Source of the DNA: an uncultured Bacteroides sp.
Lineage (GTDB): Bacteria; Bacteroidota; Bacteroidia; Bacteroidales; Bacteroidaceae
Assembly: GCF_963666545.1 (NCBI RefSeq)
Contig: NZ_OY762899.1
Span: 1,364,001 to 1,428,000, forward strand
Direction: 5' to 3'
DNA: 64,000 nucleotides
In this document: positions 15,749-24,229 of the stretch, in pieces
Position numbering within the stretch: position 1 is the first letter of the stretch
Layout: every line of letters begins with the position of its first letter
Position numbers and translations under genes: made by a program
Notes under the pieces: model-generated
Told to the model about the DNA's origin: nothing
The model's input: only the letters and a program-made list of their open reading frames with translations
The model's database searches: none

Positions 15749-16329
15749 AAAGATTTTTATACACCATTTTTATTCTTTTTATCCTGACACCCTCCAAGAT
15801 ATACAGTCAGGATAATATGAAACTATTTAATCAATATATTAATAAGTTTAGAGCATGTAATTTTCCTATCGCTGACAAAACATTAGGAGATTATAAATTA
15901 TATTCAAATAATACAGGCAATTTATCAAAAAAAGAATTTGACTCATTTGTCTTTGATAAATCTGATGTTTTTTGGGAATATAAAAATTATTCAAAAATAA
16001 ATAATAAGAACTTCTTCAATTATGTCGCGGGAGTAAAATTCTATTTTTATGAAAATTATATTGGCATTATCGTCTTAAAAGCTTTTTTTTCCGATGATAT
16101 CTTATCAGAAAAGACTGAAAGTTTTCTTTGCATTTTCAACAAATTGGGAGTGAAGATATCCTCTTTGCCTATTTCGGGTAATTATGGAGACACACTAACT
16201 TTTGATTTCAAAATATATTCACCAGAAAGAATAGAGATAAATTATACAAAGTACACAGATAATGCAGAAACAAAATACACCAAATATTATTGCATCCAGA
16301 AAGATGGTAAAATAGTATCAAAGAAATAA
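15745..16329 (+). CDS. Exported immunity-like protein, copy 1
   Basis: 194 aa, overlapping the displaced toxin tip by 4 nt. It has a signal peptide (MKRFLYTIFILFILTPSKIYS/Q), so it should work in the periplasm or outer envelope. No named family recognised. It is a paralogue of the protein at 16496: shared elements are an N-terminal F-(x)3-DYPL/NFPIAD region, a central FWEYK/FWRFK, SSLP-(I/V)-(S/A)-G-(N/G)-YGD-(T/N)-LTF and a C-terminal NYTKY/KYTQY repeat. Position directly behind a toxin tip marks it as the probable immunity protein. Strongly AT-rich. Confidence 0.6.
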   Translation: MKRFLYTIFILFILTPSKIYSQDNMKLFNQYINKFRACNFPIADKTLGDYKLYSNNTGNLSKKEFDSFVFDKSDVFWEYKNYSKINNKNFFNYVAGVKFYFYENYIGIIVLKAFFSDDILSEKTESFLCIFNKLGVKISSLPISGNYGDTLTFDFKIYSPERIEINYTKYTDNAETKYTKYYCIQKDGKIVSKK

Positions 16330-16420
16330 ATAATGGTCCCATAAAATTTGCATTGTACCTGATTACCTAGATATTAAATAATATTATCGTTATGAAATTT
16401 GGCAATATGCTGTATATTAA

Positions 16421-16474
16421 AAACAAAAAGATTACAGTAGTGGACGTCCAATTGTTGTTACAAGTATAAGATAA
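16421..16474 (+). pseudogene. Remnant of a toxin C-terminus ahead of the second immunity gene
   Basis: The frame ending at 16474 reads KQKDYSSGRPIVVTSIR followed by a stop. The last residues closely match the end of the displaced toxin (QQIIVTSIRPSK). The rest of this toxin is gone. It shows that the gene at 16496 was once carried behind its own related toxin tip. Confidence 0.6.
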
Positions 16475-16495
16475 ACCAGATAAATTTATATCAAT

Positions 16496-17065
16496 ATGTT
16501 GCACTTTATTAAAAAAAAGCTGTTTGTACTATGTTGTATTCTTATTTCTATCAATTGTAGTGGATACCCAAATAGCAATAATTTTGATTTGTTTTTATCG
16601 AATTTTGCGGATTTTGATTATCCATTGAATCCTACTGAATTCATCGTTGATAGAGAAGCTAAGCTTCAATCAAAGAGCATTTTGAAAAAGGATTATGATG
16701 ACTTTCTTCGTGAAAGCAATGATACTTTTTGGAGATTTAAGCCTTTTTTCGAGTATAGTTATGGTGGGAAGAAAAAACTGAATAATTATTGGATCCTATT
16801 TTATAGTAGAAGTTTTGTCCCTGATGATGTAAATTTGCAGAAGAGTGAAATTGTCCTGCTTATTTTTACTTTAAATGGCACTAAAGTTTCTTCATTACCA
16901 GTAGCTGGAGGTTACGGTGATAATTTAACATTTTTATCAATCATTAATGGTTCTAATGATATTGTTGTCAAGTATACTCAATACAATAAAGAAAGTGAAG
17001 AGATAAGTACTAAACATTATTTCGTCAATAGTATTGGAGAATTCATCGCAAAGCCAAACGTCTGA
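16496..17065 (+). CDS. Exported immunity-like protein, copy 2
   Basis: 189 aa with a hydrophobic N-terminus (KKKLFVLCCILISINC) that is either a signal peptide or a lipoprotein signal with an imperfect lipobox ending at C21. Clearly related to the preceding protein along its whole length (DPLN-type start, SSLPVAGGYGDNLTFLS, KYTQYNKESEE), yet diverged, so not a recent duplicate. A toxin-tail remnant lies just upstream (16421-16474). The likely story is two related toxin-immunity cassettes captured one behind the other, of which only the immunity gene of the second survives. It is the last gene of the accessory island. Confidence 0.55.
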   Translation: MLHFIKKKLFVLCCILISINCSGYPNSNNFDLFLSNFADFDYPLNPTEFIVDREAKLQSKSILKKDYDDFLRESNDTFWRFKPFFEYSYGGKKKLNNYWILFYSRSFVPDDVNLQKSEIVLLIFTLNGTKVSSLPVAGGYGDNLTFLSIINGSNDIVVKYTQYNKESEEISTKHYFVNSIGEFIAKPNV

Positions 17066-17194
17066 TTCGCCTCTGCTTATCTTTGAAAAACATATCTTTA
17101 TTGCTTAAATGATCAGCTATCCTAACTGAAACATCGGCACACTAGATATTAGCTTCTTCTTTTAGATTTCAAAATAGAATACAGCTTTATATAT

Positions 17195-17230
17195 AAGATT
17201 GATTGTCGCAATGGCAATCAATCTTTTTTT
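17195..17230 (+). terminator. Terminator, second copy of the duplicated unit
   Basis: Stem AAGATTGATTG (17195-17205) with CAATCAATCTT (17215-17225), loop TCGCAATGG, then a T-run to 17230. About 80% identical to 4702-4760, including GGCCTTATTCCATATGCT after the T-run. Confidence 0.75.
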
Positions 17231-17263
17231 GGCCTTATTCCATATGCTTTCCGATAAAATACA

Positions 17264-17271
17264 TACATTTG
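17264..17271 (+). promoter_or_regulatory. -7 box for the nucleoside transporter gene
   Basis: TACATTTG (17264-17271) matches TAnnTTTG; no clear TTG at -33. Leader to the ATG at 17324 is about 45 nt. Confidence 0.5.
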
Positions 17272-17323
17272 CAGTGATGTATCGGTAAATCTTAGAAGAA
17301 ACATATAAAACAGATTTAAAACT

Positions 17324-18553
17324 ATGAGCGTAAAGTATCGTTTGATTATCATGAGCTTCCTGCAATATGCCATTTGGGGAGCGTGGTTGATTTCTTTAGG
17401 AGCCTATCTGGGCGGTGGATTAGAGTTTAGTGGCAGACAGATCGGTAGTTTCTTTGCCACAATGGGAATAGCTTCCCTCTTTATGCCCGCCATCATGGGT
17501 ATCATTGCCGACAGATGGATTCCCGCTCAAAAACTTCTGGGTATTTGCCACATCATCGGTGCTGCTCTATTAGTAGCCGCCGCTCCGCAAACAGAATACT
17601 TTCCTCTTTATTCATTGATATTATGTAGCGTCATGTTCTACATGCCTACCATTTCGCTCTCCAACTCTGTGGCCTACAACGCATTGTCTAGCGCCGGACT
17701 GGATACGGTAAAAGCCTTCCCACCCATACGAGTATGGGGTACGGTAGGCTTTATTTGTGCCATGATAGCAGTAGACTTACTTGGCTTTGCCCGGACATCC
17801 ATGCAATTATACACATCGGCTGCATTGGCCGTGATACTAGGTATATACTCATTTACGTTGCCTAATTGTCCAACTTGCAAAGTTGCAAAAAACCAATCGT
17901 GGGTAGACACGATGGGATTGCGGGCCTTTGCACTCTTCAAACAAAAGAAGATGGCTATCTTCTTTATCTTCTCAATGTTGCTGGGGGTGTCGTTGCAAAT
18001 CACAAATGCTTTTGCCAATGACTACCTCACCAACTTCTTCGGAAGCAATGAGGCATATAAAGGAACATTCGGTGTGGAGCATGCTAACATACTGATCTCC
18101 ATCTCACAAATGTCTGAGACGCTTTGTATCTTGCTCATTCCTTTCTTTCTGAAAAGATTTGGAATCAAAAATGTGATGCTGATCAGCATGTTTGCCTGGG
18201 TATTGCGTTTCGCTTTGCTAGGCACAGGAAACCCGGGAGACGGAGTATGGATGCTCGTTTTGTCGATGTTGGTATATGGAGTGGCATTTGACTTCTTCAA
18301 CATTTCCGGTTCGCTATACGTTGATAAAGAGACCGACCCTTCTATCCGATCGAGCGCACAAGGTGTTTTCATGATTATGACGAACGGATTCGGGTCTTTC
18401 TTCGGATCATACGCTGCCGGCGAAGTGGTGGATAGAAACGGATGGCCCAACTCATGGTTCATCTTTGCGGGATATGCATTGGCAGTCGGTCTTTTGTTTG
18501 CTGTTGTATTTAAGTATAAACATCATCCGAGCAAGATAAAAGAAAAGAGATAA
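17324..18553 (+). CDS. MFS transporter, nucleoside:H+ symporter family (NupG/XapB-like)
   Basis: 409 aa with about 12 membrane segments. The start SVKYRLIIMSFLQYAIWGAW and GAYLGG, the loop ADRWIPAQKLLGICHIIGA and the later SGSLYVDKETDPSIRSSAQG are typical of the nucleoside:H+ symporter (NHS) family. It should import nucleosides across the inner membrane with the proton gradient; substrate not deducible. It starts the row of genes MFS - bifunctional-nuclease-like - rsmE - DUF4836, separated by 2-15 nt, so an operon is likely. It is the first core gene after the Rhs island and carries its own promoter. Confidence 0.85.
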   Translation: MSVKYRLIIMSFLQYAIWGAWLISLGAYLGGGLEFSGRQIGSFFATMGIASLFMPAIMGIIADRWIPAQKLLGICHIIGAALLVAAAPQTEYFPLYSLILCSVMFYMPTISLSNSVAYNALSSAGLDTVKAFPPIRVWGTVGFICAMIAVDLLGFARTSMQLYTSAALAVILGIYSFTLPNCPTCKVAKNQSWVDTMGLRAFALFKQKKMAIFFIFSMLLGVSLQITNAFANDYLTNFFGSNEAYKGTFGVEHANILISISQMSETLCILLIPFFLKRFGIKNVMLISMFAWVLRFALLGTGNPGDGVWMLVLSMLVYGVAFDFFNISGSLYVDKETDPSIRSSAQGVFMIMTNGFGSFFGSYAAGEVVDRNGWPNSWFIFAGYALAVGLLFAVVFKYKHHPSKIKEKR

Positions 18554-18560
18554 AAGAAGC

Positions 18561-19118
18561 ATGGATAAAAAAGTTGAATTACAAGTACTAAACCTAACGA
18601 GGAGTCAGGCAGAGGCAAACGCTTTTGCAATGGTGCTCGGTGAGGTCAATGGTGAGCGTCAACTTCCCATCATCATTGGAGCTGGCGAAGCACAATCTAT
18701 TGCGCTCCATTTAAAAGGAGTAAGATATCCTCGCCCTCTGACCCATGATTTATTTGTATCTTGCTTAACTTCTTTCTCAATTACGCTAACTGAGATTTTA
18801 ATCTACCGGGCCGAAGAGGGGGTTTTCTATTCTCATCTCTATTTAAAGAAAGGTGAAGAAATGATCAAGGCTGACTCACGCACATCGGATGCTGTGGGTT
18901 TGGCCATCCGAATGCAATGCCCCATCTACATTTACGAATCCATTCTCGAAAAAGAGTGTCTGGCATCAACCGAATTAAATACTGAAACGGAAGAGGAGAA
19001 AAAAAATCTAGAGGAAGAAACCGTGCAATCATTGAAGAAAGCATTGGCTAAAGCCATAGAGAATGAAAATTATGAATTAGCGTCTGTGTTACGTGACGAA
19101 ATTTTACGCCGAAAATAA
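18561..19118 (+). CDS. Bifunctional nuclease (BFN/DUF151) domain protein with UVR motif
   Basis: 185 aa. Residues 1-130 are the DUF151/BFN fold: ELQVLNLTRSQAEANAFAMV, LPIIIGAGEAQSIALHL, GVFYSHLYL and RTSDAVGLAIRMQCPIYI. Residues about 155-185 form a UVR (UvrB/UvrC-type) helix pair, LKKALAKAIENENYELASVL followed by RDEI. The BFN-UVR fusion is common in bacteria; plant and Thermotoga relatives have nuclease activity or structure, but a bacterial role is not settled. It begins 7 nt after the MFS gene and is followed after 2 nt by rsmE. Confidence 0.85.
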   Translation: MDKKVELQVLNLTRSQAEANAFAMVLGEVNGERQLPIIIGAGEAQSIALHLKGVRYPRPLTHDLFVSCLTSFSITLTEILIYRAEEGVFYSHLYLKKGEEMIKADSRTSDAVGLAIRMQCPIYIYESILEKECLASTELNTETEEEKKNLEEETVQSLKKALAKAIENENYELASVLRDEILRRK

Positions 19119-19120
19119 TT

Positions 19121-19816
19121 ATGCATGTATTTTATACACCCGATATATTGACCAAAGCAGAGCTTCCTGAAGAAGAAGCAGCTCATTGCAGCCGTGTGCT
19201 ACGTCTCTCAGCAGGAGACGAAATAACACTGACGGATGGGAAGGGTAACTTTTATCTCGCAGAAATAACGGCGACAACCAATAAGCGTTGCACCGTTATG
19301 GTCAAGGAAACGAGACCGCAAGAGGCACTATGGCCCTGTCATCTGCACATCGCCATGGCACCCACAAAAAACATGGACCGCAACGAATGGTTTGCCGAGA
19401 AAGCAACGGAGATTGGTTTTGATGAACTGACTTTCCTGAACTGCCGCTTCTCGGAACGCAAGATTATAAAAACCGAACGCATTGAAAAGATATTGATTTC
19501 GGCCATCAAGCAGTCACTGAAAGCCCGCTTACCGAAATTGAATGAAATGACGGATTTTGATAAGTTCATCGCTAAGGATTTTAAAGGACAGAAGTTCATT
19601 GCTCACTGCTACGAAGGAGAAAAGCCTTTCTTGAAGGACGTACTCCGAAAAGGCGAGGATGCTTTGGTCTTAATTGGTCCGGAAGGCGACTTTAGTGAAA
19701 AAGAGGTGGAGAAGGCTATCGAAAAAGGATTCATCCCCATTAGTTTGGGAAAGTCGCGCTTACGTACCGAAACGGCCGCTTTAGTGGCCTGCCACACAAT
19801 GATTATTGCTAATTGA
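19121..19816 (+). CDS. rsmE: 16S rRNA (uracil(1498)-N(3))-methyltransferase
   Basis: 231 aa, usual for RsmE. The N-terminal PUA-like domain has HCSRVLRLSAGDEITLTDGK. The SPOUT domain has the trefoil-knot motifs LIGPEGDFSEKEVE and ISLGKSRLRTETAALV, and PTKNMDRNEWFAEKATEIGF earlier. It methylates U1498 of 16S rRNA at N3 using SAM. It follows the BFN gene by 2 nt and precedes a DUF4836 lipoprotein gene by 15 nt. Confidence 0.93.
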   Translation: MHVFYTPDILTKAELPEEEAAHCSRVLRLSAGDEITLTDGKGNFYLAEITATTNKRCTVMVKETRPQEALWPCHLHIAMAPTKNMDRNEWFAEKATEIGFDELTFLNCRFSERKIIKTERIEKILISAIKQSLKARLPKLNEMTDFDKFIAKDFKGQKFIAHCYEGEKPFLKDVLRKGEDALVLIGPEGDFSEKEVEKAIEKGFIPISLGKSRLRTETAALVACHTMIIAN

Positions 19817-19831
19817 TTATTCATATATAGT

Positions 19832-21322
19832 ATGGAAAGAAAAAAGACTTACCGTTTTCTGGCACTCACAGTGCTAGTTGTATTTCTAGCCGCCTGTTCC
19901 GGTGAAACTGAATACACAAATATAATTCCGGCCGACGCTTCGGCTGTAGCAAGCATCAACCTGAAATCTTTGGCCGAGAAATCGGGACTGAATGATCAGG
20001 AGAACAAAGATGTGAAGCAGAAATTGATGGACGCCATCAAGAGTGGATTGAGTGCTACGGCATTTAAGCAAGTAGAGAAGATAGTGAATGACCCTGCCGA
20101 GAGCGGACTAGCGCTGAATGAGCCGATCTATTTCTTCGCATCACGCACACTGCCCTACCCCGCTCTTACCATGAAGGTAACTGACGTGGATAAAGTACGT
20201 GCTACTCTGGATGCTATGGCTTCGGAACAAGTATGCCAACCTGTGGCTGAGGGTGACGGGTATGATTTTACCACTTTCACCGACGGTTCATTATGTGCCT
20301 ACACGAAAAGTGCTTTGATAGTAGTGCTTTCGGTAGAAAGTACTCAATTGGAAACGATTAAAAAGACAGTAACCCGACTGATGAAACAAGAGGCGGACAA
20401 GAGTGTGACCAAAAACAAGGGCTTCATCAAGATGAACGAGCAAAAAGGAGACATGATTTTCTTTGCTTCTATGCAAGATCTGCCTACCACTTACACCCAA
20501 CAAATAGGATTCGGACTTTCCGAAGAGATGGATATGAGCCAATTGTTCGTGCTGGGTAGCTTTAACTTCGAGAGCGGAAAGATCAGCATGAAGTACCAAA
20601 CTTATACGGAGAATAAGGAGCTACAAGCGCAACTGAAAAAGCAACAGAAAGCTTTTGGCACGCTAAAGGCTTCTCTCACCTCCTATTTCCCGGCATCTGC
20701 GGTAGCTTATATTGCAGTGAATGCCAAAGGGGATGAATTCTACAAGCTGCTATCGGAAAACAGAGAATTTCAGAACTCGTTTATCGGTGCCGAACGAAGT
20801 GAAGTAAAGAACCTAATTACGCACATCGACGGTGAGGTGGCCATTGCCATTACAAATGCGTCAATGATGGGGGGGATGCCTTCATTCATCGCTTATGCGG
20901 AGATCAATAATGAGGTAGCAGTGAAAGCTCTACGCAAATACGCTGCTATAGCAATAATGCCGATGTACGTGGGGCAGACAGGCAAGCTGGCCTTCATCAC
21001 CAATGATAAAGCACTCATGACAGTTGCCGGAAAGATGCAGACTGATCCGCTCAGCAAAGCTTCTTTCGCCGAAAATATCAAAGGAAACACTTACTACATG
21101 GCAGTCAACACGGAAAGTTTATTAAAGTTACCTCTGGTAGCCGACATGGCTGGATTTGGAGAAGAGTTTGCCATGTACCAGAACTTAGGATCGCAGATTT
21201 CGTACATAGAGATGCGCGGACAAGAGGATGGAAAAGGAGAATTGAACATGACATTAAAGAATAAGGAAAAGAACGCCCTCAAGCAAATTGTTGATTTCGC
21301 AAAACAGTTTGTCGGACTATAA
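19832..21322 (+). CDS. DUF4836 family lipoprotein
   Basis: 496 aa with a lipoprotein signal: hydrophobic FLALTVLVVFLAAC with the lipobox cysteine followed by SGE. The mature start YTNIIPADASAVASINLKSL is typical of DUF4836, a Bacteroidetes family of exported proteins of unknown function. Repeated alpha/beta segments suggest several similar subdomains (AYIAVNAKGDEFYKLLSENR, TYYMAVNTESLLKLP). It probably sits in the periplasm or on the outer membrane. It lies between rsmE and an ABC ATPase gene and may be co-transcribed with both. Confidence 0.82.
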   Translation: MERKKTYRFLALTVLVVFLAACSGETEYTNIIPADASAVASINLKSLAEKSGLNDQENKDVKQKLMDAIKSGLSATAFKQVEKIVNDPAESGLALNEPIYFFASRTLPYPALTMKVTDVDKVRATLDAMASEQVCQPVAEGDGYDFTTFTDGSLCAYTKSALIVVLSVESTQLETIKKTVTRLMKQEADKSVTKNKGFIKMNEQKGDMIFFASMQDLPTTYTQQIGFGLSEEMDMSQLFVLGSFNFESGKISMKYQTYTENKELQAQLKKQQKAFGTLKASLTSYFPASAVAYIAVNAKGDEFYKLLSENREFQNSFIGAERSEVKNLITHIDGEVAIAITNASMMGGMPSFIAYAEINNEVAVKALRKYAAIAIMPMYVGQTGKLAFITNDKALMTVAGKMQTDPLSKASFAENIKGNTYYMAVNTESLLKLPLVADMAGFGEEFAMYQNLGSQISYIEMRGQEDGKGELNMTLKNKEKNALKQIVDFAKQFVGL

Positions 21323-21332
21323 AACACGAATT

Positions 21333-21977
21333 ATGAATAGCATTCATTTGCAACAAACACTGCCTGAGGTTTTTGCCGAACGCGACAAGATTGAATCGGA
21401 AGTATGGCACAAGGATCTTGTATTCAACAAAAAGGAAATTTACCTGATTGAAGCTGCTTCCGGAACCGGCAAATCATCTCTTTGTAGCTTCATCTACGGA
21501 TACCGGAATGATTATCAGGGAATCATTAGTTTTGATGCACAAAACATCAAAGCAATGAAGATAAAACAATGGGTGGAGTTAAGAAGGCATTCCATCAGCA
21601 TGCTTTTTCAAGACCTGCGTCTGTTTTCGGAGTTGACTGCAATAGAAAACATTCAACTAAAGAACAACCTGAGCGGATATAAAAGCAAGAAGGAGATCGT
21701 TACCTATTTCGAGGCTTTAGGCATCGCCGATAAACTGGACAAGAAGGTAGGCAAGCTCTCTTTCGGACAACAACAACGAGTGGCCTTTATCCGCGCACTT
21801 TGTCAACCGTTCGACTTTATCTTTCTGGATGAACCGATCAGTCACCTTGACGATGTGAACGGGCAGATTATGGGTGAACTGCTCATCGCCGAAGCTAGTC
21901 AACAGGGTGCCGGTATTATTGTAACATCCATCGGGAAACATATAGAACTGGAGTATAACAAGGTGTTGCAACTTTGA
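21333..21977 (+). CDS. ABC transporter ATP-binding protein (LolD/FtsE-like size)
   Basis: 214 aa. Walker A is EAASGTGKSSL, the Q-loop is MLFQDLRLF, the signature LSFGQQQR, Walker B FIFLDEPISHLDD. The frame is open from 21288, inside the previous gene; ATG 21333, 8 nt after the DUF4836 stop, gives a normal N-terminus (MNSIHLQQTLPEVF). It pairs with the FtsX-type permease gene that follows, so the complex is probably of the MacB/LolCDE type, acting on envelope substrates. No substrate can be named. Confidence 0.85.
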   Translation: MNSIHLQQTLPEVFAERDKIESEVWHKDLVFNKKEIYLIEAASGTGKSSLCSFIYGYRNDYQGIISFDAQNIKAMKIKQWVELRRHSISMLFQDLRLFSELTAIENIQLKNNLSGYKSKKEIVTYFEALGIADKLDKKVGKLSFGQQQRVAFIRALCQPFDFIFLDEPISHLDDVNGQIMGELLIAEASQQGAGIIVTSIGKHIELEYNKVLQL

Positions 21978-22029
21978 TGAACCTCCGCAGACAACAACTG
22001 AATTGTAATTCGCATAATCGCAAATCAAA

Positions 22030-23235
22030 ATGAAACTTCTCTGGAAACTTCTCCGTCAACACATAAGCATCGGTCAACTGGCCGGCTTCTTCCTGGCAAA
22101 CCTCTTCGGCATGATTATCGTACTGCTCAGCGTGCAGTTCTACACCGACATCATTCCGGTATTCACCGAAGGTGACACTTTCATGAAGAAAGACTATCTC
22201 ATTGCCACAAAGAAAATCAGTGCCATTGGTTCATTCGCAGGAAAAAGCAACACATTCTCTGACGAGGATCTCAAATCGTTGAAAGAACAGTCGTTTACCA
22301 AAAATGTGGGCGCATTCATTCCTTCACAATTTAAAGTATCAGCAGGCTTTGGCATGCAAGAAGCCGGCATCCATCTGTCTACAGAGATGTTCTTCGAATC
22401 TGTACCTGATCAGTTTGTCGATGTAAGTCTTGACAAATGGCACTTCGACAAAGAGAGCCGCAATATCCCCATCATTCTTCCCCGCAATTACCTGAACTTA
22501 TACAATTTCGGTTTTGCACAATCGCGTAGCCTGCCCAAACTATCGGAAGGGGTCATGGGATTGATACAAATGGACATCGTGTTGCGTGGCGAGAATGGGC
22601 AACAAGAACAATTCAAAGGAAACATCGTTGGTTTCTCCAACCGTTTAAACACAATCTTGGTGCCGCAAGCATTCATGTCATGGGCGAACAATGAGTTTGC
22701 CCCTAACACGAAAGCACAACCTGTTCGCCTCATTATTGAAGTGGATAATCCGGCGGATGCTTCCATCGCAAAGTACTTTCAGCAGAAAGGATACGAAACG
22801 GAAAACGACAAACTGGATGCGGGTAAAACCACTTATTTCTTGCGCTTAATCACCGGTATCGTACTGGGCGTGGGATTGTTCATCAGTGCCTTATCGTTCT
22901 ACATCCTGATGTTAAGCATCTTCTTGCTGCTACAAAAGAACACCACCAAGCTGGAGAGTCTTTTACTTATCGGCTACAGTCCCGCCAAAGTGGCCATTCC
23001 CTATCAGATACTCACTTTGGGACTGAACTTGATCGTACTGCTCCTAAGCCTCGGATCTGTGGCATGGATGCGTACTTATTATACAGAGGTACTGACACAG
23101 CTCTTTCCACAAATGGAAGTTAAACTGTTTTGGCCGGCTATCATCATGGGTCTCATTCTATTTATAGCCATATCTCTGATGAACATTATTGCCATAAAAA
23201 AGAAAGTAGCCTCTATTTGGATGCATAAATCCTGA
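22030..23235 (+). CDS. FtsX-like ABC transporter permease
   Basis: 401 aa. One membrane segment near the N-terminus (LAGFFLANLFGMIIVLLSV), a periplasmic domain of about 230 residues, then three C-terminal segments (LITGIVLGVGLFISALSF, LTLGLNLIVLLLSLGSVAW, WPAIIMGLILFIAISLM). This 1+3 topology with a large loop is that of FtsX/MacB-type permeases. Partner of the ATPase 52 nt upstream. Substrate unknown; the preceding lipoprotein gene hints at envelope or lipoprotein traffic. Confidence 0.82.
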   Translation: MKLLWKLLRQHISIGQLAGFFLANLFGMIIVLLSVQFYTDIIPVFTEGDTFMKKDYLIATKKISAIGSFAGKSNTFSDEDLKSLKEQSFTKNVGAFIPSQFKVSAGFGMQEAGIHLSTEMFFESVPDQFVDVSLDKWHFDKESRNIPIILPRNYLNLYNFGFAQSRSLPKLSEGVMGLIQMDIVLRGENGQQEQFKGNIVGFSNRLNTILVPQAFMSWANNEFAPNTKAQPVRLIIEVDNPADASIAKYFQQKGYETENDKLDAGKTTYFLRLITGIVLGVGLFISALSFYILMLSIFLLLQKNTTKLESLLLIGYSPAKVAIPYQILTLGLNLIVLLLSLGSVAWMRTYYTEVLTQLFPQMEVKLFWPAIIMGLILFIAISLMNIIAIKKKVASIWMHKS

Positions 23236-23279
23236 TTGCTTCTGTAAGAAAGAGAAGGCATATTTCATTTTCTTTTTTA

Positions 23280-23287
23280 TATCTTTG
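23280..23287 (+). promoter_or_regulatory. -7 box for miaA
   Basis: TATCTTTG (23280-23287) matches TAnnTTTG exactly; no clear -33 TTG. The miaA ATG is at 23312. Confidence 0.55.
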
Positions 23288-23311
23288 TACAAACGATAAA
23301 TTAAGACGAAT

Positions 23312-24229
23312 ATGCCTGATTATGATTTAATCGCGATATTAGGTCCTACCGCTTCGGGGAAGACGCCTTTTGCAGCCGCACTGGCTTACGAGCTGGATGC
23401 GGAAATCATTAGTGCCGACTCACGCCAGATATATAGAGGCATGGATCTCGGCACAGGCAAAGACATCATCGACTATACTGTGAAAGGCAGGCAAATACCT
23501 TATCACCTCATCGACATCGCCGAGCCCGGATATAAGTACAATGTATTCGAATTTCAACATGATTTCTTAAATGCCTACGAGACCATTAAACAGAGAGGTA
23601 AACTACCTGTTTTATGCGGAGGAACAGGCTTATATCTGGAGTCGGTATTGAAGGGGTATCAATTAATACCTGTACCCGAAAACCCTGAACTTCGGAATCG
23701 ACTGGCCGATAAAAGTCTGGAAGAATTAACGACTATTCTCAAAGAATACAAAACATTGCACAATTCTACAGATGTAGATACTGCCAAGCGTGCCATACGT
23801 GCCATAGAGATTGAAGAATATTATGTATCGAACGATCTGTCGAAGAGAGAATTTCCTACGCTCAACAGCCTCATCATCGGAATAGACATTGACAGAGAGT
23901 TACGCCGCGAAAAGATAACACGCCGCTTGCACCAACGACTGGAGGAGGGCATGGTAGACGAGATAAAAAGATTACTGGCCAAAGGGATCAGTGCCGACGA
24001 CCTGATTTACTACGGCCTTGAATATAAATATCTAACGCTTTATGTCACGGAGCAACTCAGCTTCGAGGAGATGTTTACGCAACTGGAAATAGCGATCCAT
24101 CAGTTTGCCAAACGGCAAATGACTTGGTTTAGAGGCATGGAACGGAGAGGTTTCAATATTCATTGGATAAATGCTTCGTTGCCGATGGAAGAAAAAATAG
24201 AAAAAGTAAAAAGACTAAGAATGATATGA
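23312..24229 (+). CDS. miaA: tRNA dimethylallyltransferase
   Basis: 305 aa. P-loop GPTASGKT (residues ~10-17), then SADSRQIYRGMDLGTGKD and the conserved PYHLIDI and VLCGGTGLYLESVL motifs. It transfers dimethylallyl to N6 of A37 in tRNAs reading codons that begin with U. The end of the gene overlaps the start of the lipid-kinase gene by ATGA (24226-24229), so the two are translationally coupled. It has its own promoter. Bacteroides often carry two miaA paralogues; the other is not in this window. Confidence 0.92.
   Translation: MPDYDLIAILGPTASGKTPFAAALAYELDAEIISADSRQIYRGMDLGTGKDIIDYTVKGRQIPYHLIDIAEPGYKYNVFEFQHDFLNAYETIKQRGKLPVLCGGTGLYLESVLKGYQLIPVPENPELRNRLADKSLEELTTILKEYKTLHNSTDVDTAKRAIRAIEIEEYYVSNDLSKREFPTLNSLIIGIDIDRELRREKITRRLHQRLEEGMVDEIKRLLAKGISADDLIYYGLEYKYLTLYVTEQLSFEEMFTQLEIAIHQFAKRQMTWFRGMERRGFNIHWINASLPMEEKIEKVKRLRMI

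Noticed and set aside
5206-17065. Prophage or integrative element
   Set aside because: No integrase, phage structural or conjugation gene and no tRNA attachment site; the content is a toxin locus with IS remnants.
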